A stretch of DNA of 64,000 nt from Allacma fusca (taxonomy: Eukaryota > Arthropoda > Collembola > Symphypleona > Sminthuridae). The translations under genes were made by a program, and so were the position numbers. Each line of letters starts with the position of its first letter. The first letter of the stretch is position 1. The stretch lies in assembly GCA_947179485.1 (NCBI GenBank), contig OX359247.1, forward strand, positions 7,469,060-7,533,059, written 5' to 3'. The notes beneath the pieces were generated by a model, which was given only the letters and a program-made list of their open reading frames with translations, ran no database searches and had not been told where the DNA came from. This document shows positions 35,450-47,803 of this stretch, piece by piece.

Positions 35450-37282
35450 ATCTCAGAAACTTTCCTACAGACGGCAGAGAGAGATCAAATATTTTTCACA
35501 CATCTGAATAACCATTTGACTATGATGAAAGAATTTTTTAAATTTTGCTCTTCCTCCTGGACGTACGTTGTAGGTTCGCGAGTACAAATTATCATAAAAG
35601 CTAAATGGGTCGTATATATGCCGTATATTCTATATTATATATTTTCCATTGGTGAAGCCGATGGCTGTTTATGCTATGTGTACACTTCCAAGTGACGAAA
35701 CAGTTTTACAAGTTATTTAAATGGTTTCTTGTAGGAATTAATTTCAGTGGATAAATAATTGCAGCATTGGTTACTGCTAAACCTACAATTGTCCATTGTT
35801 AACCTTTATGTCCTTAATATTCAGATTTAGTTGATTATAGTGTTGGCAGAATGATTAAAGAGTGCTGGGAAACGGAAAACCATTTTACAGTTACAAACAA
35901 CTTCAATTTTTTGAAAGGGGTACGTGAAACTTGTAAATGTTCATGTCAAATGCCATGTCAAATTTTAAGTTTTGAATTTCGGTCCGAATTGACTTTGCAC
36001 TAATTTTTTTTCGAACTACAAATGATTTTTCAGGTGGCTGGTATGACTTAAAGAAATGCTCACGCTATGAGCAAACTAGTTTTGGTGGAGTTTCGAAAAT
36101 CTGGAGGGGGTACCAATATAGGCTTACTTGTTAGCCTATGCTTGTATGCGCATGGTCCCACAAAATATTTTTCTAGTTCTTGCATGAAATGAAGCTGAAA
36201 AACATTGAAAGTCCCATTTTGCTGTGTTGAAAATTTAACAAAAACTTCATGTTTAATTTAATACCTGAAGTAGTATATAAGTATTTACAATGAGGTAAAA
36301 ACAAATGTATCTATGAGTCTCTATCTATAAATCTATCTATCAGACTCGGAGCATTGTTTTTGTAATTAGGATGGGATAAAAAAGCTGTAGTGTAAGATAT
36401 CAACGCTATACCAGAAACATTCTTGTCCCTTGTCGCCAATAACTGTCTTCACCGCAAGTAATGGCATTGATCAGTGATATTACTTTTAAAAATTTGAGAA
36501 ACAGTTTTATAACGTGAATTCTTATCCTGACTTAAGAAATATTCTTAAAAAAATAGATAATAGACTAAATATCAGTAAGAATTTAAAGCAGAAACCATTT
36601 CCCAAAGGAAAAATCTGCTCTATAATTTGGAGTTCCCTGGAGAATTTTTCTATCTCAATATTAAAATAAAATGTTTGTTTAATTTTCAAAAATATTCATA
36701 GAAGTAAAACAACAGATACTTTGAAAGTCCTCTCAATTAAATTATACTCTCAAGGCTTCAGAAGTTGTAACCTTGAAAACTTAGATAAAGAATGAAAATT
36801 TACAAACCAATTAGCAAACCTTACCTCACATTTTTAGTTTGTGAGGTCGCATTTTGTGTCTTGTGATGATGGTATTAGGCTCAAATGAATCCCCATGAAA
36901 TTCATCATAAATACAGTGTTTTGAATTATTCTTAGGGGCGACAGGCTGTCCAAGAAAAATGATAAGTTCAAAATCTCTTATTTTCTGTATGTTCGCTCCT
37001 GAAAATGAATTTCCTTAACACAAGGCATGCTCATTATTCTCAACAGATAGACCTGTTTGTTAGCTCCGTGAAAAACAATTACAATTTCCTGCAACCCAGC
37101 CTAAAAATATGCTTGGAAAAAAAATGTGAGTAAACAATTTGTAAAGTCCAAAATTTACTTTTCCAAAATTATTCTGACTTTGTTCAACTTCTTTGACCGC
37201 TGTCCCCAGAGATGGGGTGGTGGGATGAAATAAATTTTGAAAAACCGGGAAACGGATTTGTCAAATTATGAGAGGTTTGAAT
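35450..37282. other. Intergenic with locus-duplication debris
   Basis: No intact gene. The stretch 36830-37010 belongs to the dispersed family described at 40480-41070, 43545-43860 and 45120-45290 (shared AATCCCCATGAAA, then a segment near GAAATATTTTTATGAG). Confidence 0.45.
36830..37010. repeat. Dispersed local repeat, copy 1
   Basis: The sequence contains GCTCAAATGAATCCCCATGA and, about 25 bp on, an ACAGTGTTTTGAATTATTCTT segment followed by GACAGGCTGTCCAAGAAAAAT. The same order occurs at about 40510, 43590 and 45180. Confidence 0.55.
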
Positions 37283-38225
37283 CATACTTGCAGTCGTTCA
37301 GTTCATTACGTGGTGAACTGAACTGAACTAGCCCATATTTTCATTGTTTTTGAATGAACTTGAACGAACTAGCTAAATGCAAAATTTTGATTGAGTGAAT
37401 TTGAATTGAACTCAGCGGAACTTATTATGAATGTGAACGAACGTTCATCGTACGTTCAAGTACCATAAACTGAACTGAATTGAACTTAACAGTCCAGGTT
37501 TGAATATATGAACTTTGAAGGTATGAACTTTTATATTCGTGAACCCAACACGGATATGATCAATCACTAAATTGCATGACCATATATTTTATAGTTGTAA
37601 TCTCAAAAACTAGCACGCTGGTTTTTGACTATTCAGTGACATTAAATTACAAATCAAAGAAATTGTTATTTACAAGAAAGCCGATATCTTACATTTAATA
37701 ACGCATATTTGGCACATTTTGGACGAAATCGTATGCAATAAAACGCGCAATAATTGTAAGCATATTTATATGATTTATTATCTTGGAATAGCTTGGTTTA
37801 CTTGGATTTATCGTTTACAGGTAGCTCAAAGTCAATACTGCTTTCAAAATACCGGTGATTTGAAAGTAGTTATCTAATCAGTCATTTAGTCAAAAATCAG
37901 TTAGTCAGAGTTCATGGTCGGCTATAAAATATAACTAAATGCCACTAAAATATACCATGCATGACTTAAACTAATTAGCTCGCTAATGACAGATCAAGCG
38001 AACTGAACTGAACGACCAAAAAGTATATAATGAATTGAATTGAACTTTGAAAAAATACTGCAAGGGTGAACTGAACTGAACGTAACGACTGAAAAGTACG
38101 TAGGGGAATTGAACTGAACTACGACAGGCTTTGGACAAGGGGAACTGAACTTAACTGAACGGCACGAAAAATTTGGGGGTGTGAATGGAACTGAATTTGA
38201 ACTTTGGACCAAAACTGCAAGTATG
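37283..38225. mobile_element. hAT-like element with GAACTGAAC words
   Basis: Perfect 12-bp inverted termini CATACTTGCAGT lie at both ends. GTTTGAAT flanks both sides (37275-37282 and 38226-38233), a perfect 8-bp duplication. The outer 200 bp at each end are built of GAACTGAAC / GTTCAGTTC words. No transposase is present. Confidence 0.88.
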
Positions 38226-38233
38226 GTTTGAAT

Positions 38234-40510
38234 ATTCTTTAACATCCTCTCTTTATGTGAGTTAGGGCTGGGGGTAAATTGTTTCTTAGCTATGTATAGC
38301 TGTAACTCAAAAAGCAGATATAAAATCAAACATATGGTTCCGAATTAGTTTGTGTTGCCCGAAATATCCGATTTTCAGGGTTATACATGGCTTACCTTAA
38401 AACAATCCCTTCACGGCCCCGACAAATTCCCAGGAAACTTCTTTCTAGCTACAATTTTAATAAGATAAGACTATTTTAAATTTTATTTTGCCTTTCCTGT
38501 AATTATTAATAGAATGCCAATTTTATTCGAATAAAATGTACTTCATTGCGGATTATCAGAAATATATTTGATTAGTTAATTGATTTAGCATGAATTATGT
38601 AATAAGAAAGCACCGACGACTCATCGGTATGGTCAAAGTAACCTTTTTGTGAAATGAAGTTATGTGGGTAATTGACCAATGTCCCTAAGCACCTCTAATT
38701 TCTGGCCAGCTCACCTTATTGGTTTTAATTTTAGATAAACCTCACCCATATCACTTCAAACTTTTCAATTTGTCTTAATAAAAGAAAGAAATGTCAGATT
38801 CGATCAAAAATAAGAAATACAATGTGGTTCAAACCTTCTTGACACTGCTGTTCATTGAAAGTAGTCATTATTGGCTAAGTATACTGTTTTACGTAATTTA
38901 ATTAATTAATATCCATTATTTATTTAAATATACATACAATTCTGATATTTATGACGAAAATTACCTCCACACTATTAAGTAATTTGAAGAAGAAATGCAA
39001 AACTCGATATAACACCAGAAATATCAAGCATAGACGCAAGTGCATTCTATTTTCCGAACCGTCTTGATAACCCCGAATCAAGTTTAGAATTACTATTAAT
39101 TCCAAATTTACTCTAACAAAACTATTTTCATTTACATTTTATCCATTTTCATTGGGGTAATGTGAAGCAGTTTTAAAAAACAATTTATTGTTTGAAATTG
39201 TACAATATTGCCTGACTTTATTTCATTATCCTATGAGACGGCAATTATTCCCAATATAATTTAGTGAAACCAAGTTTTGAAAATCTGAAGGAAAATTTCC
39301 CAATGCTGTAGATTTGTAGAGTGTAAAAATATAAATCGCAGGTTCTTTCCAGGATTTCTTTTCTCATTGGAGGAATGTCACAGTTCAAGAACTCATCATC
39401 AAGTCTGATTTTCTACCCCATTATTTTCTTGATGAATCCCTCAGCAAAGTTTTTCTGGTACATATTCAGTTCAAACCAACTGTATGTCCAGATTATGTTT
39501 ACACTTGCAGAGGGCTGTAGTTTTTTAGTTATTGCTTCTGGGGGAATTCTAGGAGCTTACGTTCAACTTGTCTTTTGAAAATGTTACTCATACTTTAAGG
39601 ACCGACATCGTCACTGCAAACCACAGTCAAGTTAAATTTGGGGCAAGGGACGTTTTTATTCAGCAGCAATTCATTTGATCATACTTGTCTTAATAATTCT
39701 AATTATTGAAGAATCGTATTATGAAATCACGTTGAGATTATCAGAGCAATCAAAACCTGCCGAATACTTTAGCTGCCAATTAAGAATTTTAATCGGGTTT
39801 TTTTTCAAAATTGATATTGGCCTTCAAAATTGGTACTCTAGCAGCAGGGAATCTGATGCTTTTCATGGCAATCAACATTTGCAGACCGAATCCTATTGAA
39901 TCCTTGTTGAGTTGTTACTAGCGACAGATATAACCATTAGGTTTCTGGCACTATACGACCAAACTTTCTTCATCCCATCGAGAATAATAAGGCTGATTGA
40001 TATAACCATTGGGTTTCTGGCACAATACGACCAAACTTTCTTCATCCCATCGAGAATAATATGGCTGTAGTAATGCATTCTTCTGGTGTCAGACAAAATC
40101 AAAGAAGGGGAAAATTTCCACAACATGGTTAATCGAACTTTGGGACCAATTCGTTCTTTGCCTATTTTCTCAAGGTTACAGCTTTTTATATATCTTTTTT
40201 AAAGAACTGCGTTATACTGCAATTTCTGGAAAAATGAATTCCAATACAGCGATAATAAATAAATGATAGATAAATGACTGTGGATTTAAATATTTACTGA
40301 TATTTAGTCTATTATCTATTTTGTTTAGGATATTTCTTAAGCCCTGATACGTATTCACTTTAAAATAACTTCCAATAAGTCAAAAATTGCGTTTCAGAAG
40401 TTAATAATGTGAAGAAAGGTTTGTGTTGTTTTAGAGTGAATTTCTTCTTTTTTTTCAATCTTGCCTTTCTTTCTTGGTTCCCACGAAATTTTTAACTTGA
40501 AGATGATGTT
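38234..40510. other. Intergenic, no supported gene
   Basis: No exon with splice support. TAGGGCTGGGGGTAAATT at 38263 resembles a hAT end also seen at 56874, but no partner end is visible. The frame at 39375-39578 is hydrophobic but has no family match I recognise. Confidence 0.4.
39927..40066. repeat. Tandem duplication, two units of 72 bp
   Basis: Units starting at 39927 and 39999 both read GATATAACCATT, GGTTTCTGGCAC, ATACGACCAAACTTTCTTC and ATCCCATCGAGAATAATA, with only about three differences. The high identity marks it as recent. Confidence 0.85.
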
Positions 40511-41070
40511 AAACTTACATAAATCCCCCATGAATTTTGCTAAAAACACAGCGTTTCGAAATATTTTCATGAGCACCAGACTGTCGACAAAAATGGAACA
40601 TTAGAGATTCCTCCTTTCCCGCATCTTTTCCTTTCTAGGATTCATACATGAAGCTAATTTTTTGTTTTTACAGGGCATGCCCACAATTCTTACGTAGAAA
40701 CTTGTTCGATAATTCCCTGGAAACTAACAAAATTTCCAAACAAACATCAAAAGTATTCAAAAAATAAATTGAATAAATTTGACGGGGAAAAAATTTGTGA
40801 TATCCTCCTTAAAATATCTCGACTGTGATTTAAGCTTTTATCAATAATTCTAACGAATATTCTCGTCAAACACCATGTACAAAGTAAACAAATTCACTTG
40901 TAAAATAGATTTTAGTAAATAGAACAGTAGTTCTTCAAGACTAATTTTGTAAAACATCTACATTGCGTATCAATTAGAATACTTATTGCTTACACATTAG
41001 ACCTCAAGAAACTAGAAATACACATGCACAATAACTTCACAAGGTACATATACGTTTACAGTCTGCCGGA
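40480..41070. repeat. Dispersed local repeat, copy 2 (3' flank of the transporter)
   Basis: The 3' flank of the transporter gene shares ordered blocks with 43545-44260: ATCCCCCATGAA, CGAAATATTTTCATGAG, CACAATTCTTACGTAGAAA and AACATCAAAAGTATTC. A later block, ACTTCACAAGGTACATAT, is next to the stop. This shows that the duplications included the 3' end of the gene. Confidence 0.6.
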
Positions 41071-42719
41071 TTAAAATCCCACTTGAGGGTTAGAAACTCT
41101 CTTCCTTATGACTGTCATGTAGTAGATACTGGAGAACATAATGGTGCACATTGACAAGCCAAAGAAGATGACATACATCAACACTAATGGCTTCCGCTCT
41201 ACAGAATCCCCTACAATTAATGGATACACCGCTGACACCAGTCCACCAACCACAGCGTTACTTGCCCCAATTAAGTTAGTGATTTTCAAATGTTTCTCAA
41301 TATAGTCAAAAATACAGGCGAAAACAGTTGAGTAACCCAAACCCAAAAGAACGGCCCCTGTCCAGAGCAAGGTTACGTTTGAATTCGCAAAAATCAATAA
41401 AATTATGTTCCCCGTCGTGGCAAGGACTAAGTTAAAAATTAAAATAAGTGCTGGTGACACATTGTAGTACGTAATTAGGATCCCAGCTAGTCGTCCCGCA
41501 GTGTAAGCACCAGTCATCCCTGAAAGTACAGCAGCTCCGTCTGGCTCAGGAAAAGCGAGATCAGTGTAATGAGTAAATGTGGGCATAAACTGGAATGTAC
41601 AATTTTCCATGCCCTGGTAAAAGCCAACAATTAGTGCTAACTGTCCCGCCAGTGCTATTTTGTCCCACTCTAGATTCCTCATTTTTGTAAATAATTTAGC
41701 AATTGACCCTGTATCATCACGTGAAATGTATTCTTGATTCACTTCAGTTTCCTCTGACTGGCCCTGTGTTGGAGGGACATACTTGTCAAAGCAAAATAAA
41801 AATAAAATAGAACTTGCTCCCAGCGTAATTATGCTTCCGCTAATGGAAAGAGGAATATACAGTTGTGATTCTCCCGTACTGTTTGACACTGAGGACGGCA
41901 TTGTGGTTGGGAAACTGTCTGGAAATGATGTCTCAAGAGTGATATTTTTATCCTTACTTTCCTCCAGAAGGAAAGGCTTGAGTAGCAAAGGAGCGACTGT
42001 GCTCCCAAGAGCGTAGAAAAAGAATTGGGCTTGAATATACACACCCGCTTCCCCCCGCCACATTTCCAGCATCCACACTGTTTGTGAAGTGTCGAAGCCA
42101 CCGGCAGTGAAACCGATGACTCCTGCAATGACGAAAAACAACGTCTCTGTCGGAACATGAGGTATGGAGAAAACTCCAGTTGCCATTATGCATGACAAGC
42201 CTACGACCATCAGCTGTCGGTTGAAGTAGTTGAACAGAATTCCACCTTCGCAATTTAAAATAATATATATGTACATACATACAAGTGCATACAAAAATCC
42301 AAAGTGTGGCATAATTTGCCCGAACAAAAAATACTTTCTTACAAGTCAAAGCCCCACTCAAGTACGCCAGCAAAACGACGATGAAGACATTGGAGATTTC
42401 ATCAATAGTTGTCTCATACTTATTTTTCATCTCCACAAGTAGGGGAGAAAGTAAATTGTTTGCGATCCCCTAATGAATATAAATAGTAGTAATAATTAGT
42501 GACGGAATCACTTTAAAAAGTTCACCTGAATATTCACAGGAAGTTCGTATTTTAGCTAACATTCCTGAAAAATTGATGAGGATCCTAATTAAAACATTTG
42601 ACGAGAGGAAAAATATATTTTGTGGTTATGTCACTTACGAACGAAAAATAGGAAAACCAAAGTGCAATGGAAGTAACACGCTTCATTGTTACGGAAATTT
42701 CCTTCACGTGGGTTTCCAT
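41071..42719 (-). CDS. MFS transporter, MFSD4 / NaGLT1 (sodium-dependent glucose transporter 1)-like
   Basis: Three exons (42639-42719, 42343-42469, 41071-42245), phases 0 and 1, give 460 residues. The start METHVKEISVTMKR precedes the first membrane helix. Exon 2 holds GIANNLLSPLLVEMKNKYE and the TIDEISNVF motif usual for this family. Exon 3 has LFNYFNRQLM (the loop after helix 2), a WMLEMWRGEAGVYIQA motif, APLLLKPFL, then a Ser/Thr-rich external loop and further helices including AGRLAGI and LLGLGYSTVFACIFDY. About 12 membrane segments are expected. Family members move glucose or other small polar solutes across the plasma membrane; the substrate here is inferred only. The length is near the family norm and the frame is intact. 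Decayed copies of this locus lie at 35283-35449 and 43545-44260. Confidence 0.88.
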
Positions 42720-43544
42720 TTTGTTTTTTTTTCAGTACTAAGTCACTAATGCATTAAAAGCCAAAGGAGCAGTTGTCCCAATGCAATGGTAGGAATTTAA
42801 ATATCTCATCGATTATAAATTACACTATCTGTATTTATAGAAAAGATGCACAAATTGTTATATTGCTTTAAAATTGCTAAATTCAGCTTACACTCTCAAA
42901 ATATAACTAACAACTTTAATTAAAGCCTTGCTTGCAATAAATAAGAAATTGCAATATATGCAAGAGCCTTCAAAAGTTGTTCCGCACATTCCTGGTAGTT
43001 AATCAATATAGAGAGAGTGAACTACAGATTAGGCTCTTTTATAGCAGGAAATATACATAGAATGTGTGGGTAACGACAACTTTGAAATGAGTGATTGTTT
43101 TGACTTATAATTTTTTGATTCTTTTTCTTCTTTTGAATGAATTTATTTTGAATAATTATCATACGTAAGCCTCTGACATTGTCAACAACAATTTACATAT
43201 ATCAGTAGGCAGTTCAGCTCTGTGATTGAGTTTTAAAGCCAATTAAATATGTAATTATTGGGTGTTTCAGTGAGCACGTTCTATTGTGGGAATTGTCTGG
43301 GAGATAACTTCACTTGCATTAAAATAATTTCCATACACCATGGGCAGAGTACATTACGTGTAACCTACAAAAAAACATAGATGTACATACAAGGCCGCCG
43401 GGTAAATTAATGCCCTATGAATGAAACTAAACCTCTTTTTATATGTGAAGGGTCCTACGAAATATGTGGTCACTTTGTAGTGTAAAAAATTCACACTAGA
43501 AGCATTCGTAAAACATTTGTCCGTGTCAATCTTGTCTTAGATTT
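42720..43544. other. 5' flank of the transporter, no further gene
   Basis: AT-rich sequence. No TATA/initiator pair convincing enough to call. Confidence 0.4.
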
Positions 43545-44278
43545 TGGTTCACACAGGCGCATTCTCAACTTAAAGATGATATTATAAGCTCATATGAATC
43601 CCCCATGAAAGCTAAAATCACACGGCTCCGAAATATTTTTATGAGTGACAGACTGACCACGAAAATGCAAGTTTTCCTCAATTCTAATAGCATTCAATCT
43701 TGAATATGAGTTTTTCCAACTTTGCTATCTGTTTTTGTAGGTCATTTCCATAATTCTCACGTAGAAATCTGTTGAATAGGTTTCTGGGAAGATTGTACAA
43801 TTTTCGACAAATATACATCAAAAGATATTCGACAAAGAAATTGACGGGTGGAAAATATGTGATGTCTAAAATAATTGTGTATGTGGATCGTGCTCACGTT
43901 TTTGACAACGGTGGTGCCAAACGGATAAATATCTCAGCAGAAGGAACAGAAGCTACTTGTCGTCCAGTAGCTCGTGCCCGACTGTACATGACATCTAGAA
44001 ATATTATTGCATACACATTAAACCGCAAAAAGCACAAAAGACATACAAATACTGTATACACAGTGTTTCAAAAATTGTCCAAGGCCAGTGAAACAAATTT
44101 TAGACAATATGAAAAAGAATTTACTACAAACTGGGGGAATCAAATGTTTAATAAGTTTTTCCCTTACTTGGACATTGGGGGAGTAAAAATCTATGAAACA
44201 TCATGTATACATAATTTCATAAGGTATATTTTTACAGTCAGTCAAAAAATACATAAAGCATACTCGTCAACAAAATGA
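43545..44278. repeat. Dispersed local repeat, copy 3, with a 168-codon open frame
   Basis: The sequence aligns in order with the transporter's 3' flank (AATCCCCCATGAAAG, CGAAATATTTTTATGAG, ATAATTCTCACGTAGAAA, ACATCAAAAGATATTCGAC), and later CATAAGGTATATTTTTACAG echoes the end near the stop. The plus-strand frame 43772-44278 (MNRFLGRLYNFRQIY at the start) lies over this repeat and shows no known domain. I treat it as chance rather than a gene. Confidence 0.55.
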
Positions 44279-44371
44279 CTGGGAAAACTTTAGATATTTC
44301 GTCAATTGATGTGCTATTCTGATCATAGTTATAAAATTCTCACATTTTATTGTCACTGCCTTCGCTGCTAG

Positions 44372-44866
44372 TAGTGTTTCTGTTCGGTATCGGGAATTCC
44401 CGAGGTTCCGGTTCGGTTTCGGTTCCGGTACGGTTTCGGGTCAACGATTTAAAGAACCGTTAAATTTCGGTCCGGTTTCGGGTCAACGGTTTAAAGAACC
44501 GTTACATTCGGTCCGGTTTCGGGTACAAAAATCAAAACCGAAAGTTTTCGGGAAGGGTTTGGTAAAGCTGCCTTTTTGGATGAAAACGTGAAACATGCAT
44601 TTGTCAAGCATTTGTCAACTATCATTTGAAAACGCGACACAATTTTGACATCGATGAAAATGAATCCTATGCATTTTCTTCCGGTTCGGGAAGGAACCGG
44701 AACTGGTCCGGGAACCGATTTTATTTTCCGGATCGGTTCCGGGAAGGCAAAAATCTCCCGGACTCGAACATATCGGTTCCGGTTTCGGGAACAGAAAAGG
44801 GATTTTTTTCGGTTCGGGAAAACGAGTCGGGTCGAGTCCATGTTTTTGGACCGTTCAGAAACACTA
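44372..44866. mobile_element. hAT-like element with GGTTTCGG words
   Basis: The termini are TAGTGTTTCTGTTCGG and, reversed, TAGTGTTTCTGAACGG. The perfect 8-bp duplication GCTGCTAG lies at 44364-44371 and 44867-44874. The interior consists of GGTTCGG / CCGGTTTCGGG words on both strands, making it much more GC-rich than its surroundings. Confidence 0.9.
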
Positions 44867-44874
44867 GCTGCTAG

Positions 44875-46715
44875 TGATGACATTGGCCGATAACATGACA
44901 GTGTGAATATTTTTTAAATGTAATTTCACCACAAACAAAATTGAGGAACAGCTTCATATTATAATATGAATGGAACAAGGAAATATTTTTTCTTCCTTGA
45001 ATGATATGATTTCTTCAGATGATGGAGAATTCTTCTATCTCAAAATTAAAATTAAATTACACTTAAAAAAAAAGAAGTTCTTATCAAATAAAAATTCAAA
45101 AGCTGACGATAAGATACACACCAAGCTAACCGTGTCTTACATTTCTAGTTCGTGATACCAAATGTTTAAACTTAGTAAATTATGCTCAAATGAATCCCCA
45201 TGACAAATATTACAAACACCGAGTCTTAAAATATTTTTATGAACGATAGGCCAACCAAGAGCAAATGGTAAGCTCAGAAGAACATTAACACGGTGTGAAA
45301 ACATTTTGTTTTGTACTCCAGATCATCAATCATATATCCGAATGCTATATTATGGGGATTAATTTGAGTGGCACAACATTATCCCAAGTCAAAAATTTAC
45401 TTCTCGGGACCTAAATATGGGGAAATATTTTAAACAAAGACAAGTTTTTATTTGTATTACAACACTTGCTACACCCTGACCATTGGTTTTGGAAGTTTGG
45501 TATTCCAGTGGCCTCTAGCGACCAAACTCAGGCGAACCAGAATGTTCACTCTGTGAACTGATGATTTGCATTCCTGGACATACAAATCCATGAGTTCTAT
45601 GTTTTACTAAAAATGTTAAATCTCCCAACTATATTTTAATGTGCTATTTTATGTTGGAATACTCTGGTTTTGATTTAAATATTTTTGTGAAACATTCAAA
45701 TGGATCTTCAACCTTTTTTGCTAAAAGGGTCTTACTTTTGTTCTGTAAAAATTACTCATTTGATTATCTGTGCAGGAATTTTGAGTGACTGTGTCACTCT
45801 CAATATCCTGCATGAAATATTGTATAGGTTACTTTTTCTAGCTGGAAAAACTGTACAAAAAAAACAGTCTTGTTCAAAATCTACTACAGTACAGAGCTAT
45901 TTGAAAGTTAGTTACTAAGTCTCACTTTTCCCCTGTTGATTCTTAAAATACAAAAAATAAATTCTCAGCCAGTTATTATCATGTTAAAAGTCTCACCTTA
46001 CACCATACATCATTACACTACAATTTTGATCGCTCTTACTGTTCGTAGTTGCTAAAAAGAACAAGTACTCACACAATCACCCATACTCTCATTTCACTTA
46101 GTCCGCTTTAGTTGCATTATCTAACCCAACCAACCGTTCGAACATTTTAACATATGATTTTCGTTCAGCGCGAAAACACAGAACAACAATTACTTTATTA
46201 GGGGTTGGGACACTGGGCCTAAGTTCGCCTAAGGCCTATCGCCACACAAAGTTTCAATCCGATCCGCGCTGTCCATCCCTAGAGACTCCCTTGTTAAGGA
46301 GATGCTACTTAAATGAAGCATTCACTATTGTGGAGTTTTTTCGAGGGTTAAAAATCAGCATTTTCGAATTTAAAAACCTTAACTTCAGTTTATGTGAATT
46401 TAAATTTTGATTTTTTTTCAATTATTAAACACTAGTCATCATGAGTCAATTAGTACTGAGAGGCGAGGGCAGGTCTCAGATAATTCTTTTAATGCCAAAA
46501 AAATGTCATGTCAAACAACAGATCAAAATTTACGGTTTTTAAAAAAATATCTGTAAAAATTTTGAAAACCTGTAAATTAAAATCAATATTTAATTCGGCC
46601 ATCGCTACCGCGACGCTTCAAACGATGTTATTTGTTTACTTTGGGAGTATCTTGGAATTTTGAACAAGAATAATTATTCCGTTAGAATAATCTCAATTTT
46701 GTGGTTTATTATTAC
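44875..46715. other. Intergenic, includes dispersed local repeat copy 4 at about 45120-45290
   Basis: GCTCAAATGAATCCCCATGA and TTAAAATATTTTTATGAACG (45183-45245) place part of this stretch in the local repeat family. The rest is AT-rich with no supported exon. Confidence 0.45.
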
Positions 46716-46723
46716 TACTCATC

Positions 46724-47668
46724 CAGTTCTGCGGACAAGTTCAAGTAATACTTGAGTTTTCAAGTCAAGTTCAAGTTCGGGTCAACTTCAAGTAGGCCAA
46801 ATATTTTTACTTGAATGGTTCGGGTCAAGTTCAAGTACGTGCTCGGCTTGACCATGACATTCTAAGACAAGTCAGGTTCAAGTACAAGTAAGGCAAATAT
46901 ACTTGAACATCAAGTCAAGTTCATGGTCAAGTTTTTTCTTCCCTTTTACTTGACCCTGAACTTGACTTTTATATTTCGCATGCCATAAAGGACGGAAGCC
47001 ATTTCAAAATCACAATCCAACTGTGTGTCATGTCCCGAGTAAAGTGACCATGAACTTGAGTTTCCATGATGATTTTTGTTTGCGCATGTCATAAATCAAA
47101 GGATAAAATTCAAAAACAAAGTCCATTTTATGCGTTTTATGAAAGTTTTGTTTACCTGACGTTGTTCATTATTAGTTGTCACAGCGGCCTCTCCATGAAA
47201 TAAAAGAATTGCCTTGATAATTCATACTTTTGCTTCGAATTATTAGTTTGAACTTTAGTAAATAAATTCCAATATAAAATGAGCTCGGAAGCATCTCAAA
47301 CTGAGGGAAATAGCGACGTTAATATAGGGGATAGAAAGGTCACCTGCTCCCAGTCATTTTATTTTCTGTCCAAAAAAGGGCAAATACCTGTGCAACCGCT
47401 GTTCGTAACTGGTTCTTCTTTCTTGTGATATTTAACTTGAATTATCAGGTTCAAGACGCGTTCAAGTCAAGTCAAGTTTGGAACTGTAACTACTTGATCA
47501 AGTTCAGGTCTTAGAAAGTTTACTTGATTACTTGAACTTGACAAGTCAAGTAATTACACGAACGCGAGTTATCAAGTTCAGGTTGTGCCTTGAAAATTAC
47601 TTGAAGTTTCGTGGTCAAGTCAAGTTCATGGTCAAGTTTTGAAATTACTTGACCCGATCGCAGCACTG
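46724..47668. mobile_element. hAT-like element with CAAGTT words
   Basis: The termini are CAGTTCTGCGGACAAGTTCA and, reversed, CAGTGCTGCGATCGGGTCAA. The flanking 8-mers are TACTCATC (46716-46723) and TTCTCATC (47669-47676), 7 of 8 matching. Both ends are packed with TCAAGTTCAAGT words; the middle 500 bp is not. It uses the same word family as the copy at 1222-1482. Confidence 0.85.
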
Positions 47669-47803
47669 TTCTCATCTATATTAACTAATTTTAAAATTAC
47701 TTCCTTGCAAATCTTTGCAATTGGACCAATTTGAACCATTATACGCTGTAAATATGAAAATGAAATTTTTACAGTACACTCTCTCTCTACCTATAAAAAT
47801 AAC

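Noticed and set aside
37283-38225. CRISPR-like or satellite array because of regular GAACTGAAC words
   Set aside because: The repeats are degenerate, in both orientations, without spacers, and enclosed by transposon termini in a eukaryotic genome.
34245-38280. One large element bounded by GGGGGTAAAT ends at 34260 and 38263
   Set aside because: The two ends face outward rather than inward, so they cannot bound a single element. They may be ends of two different relics.
43772-44278. 168-codon plus-strand open frame
   Set aside because: It overlies a dispersed repeat derived from the transporter's 3' flank and matches no domain, so chance is more likely.
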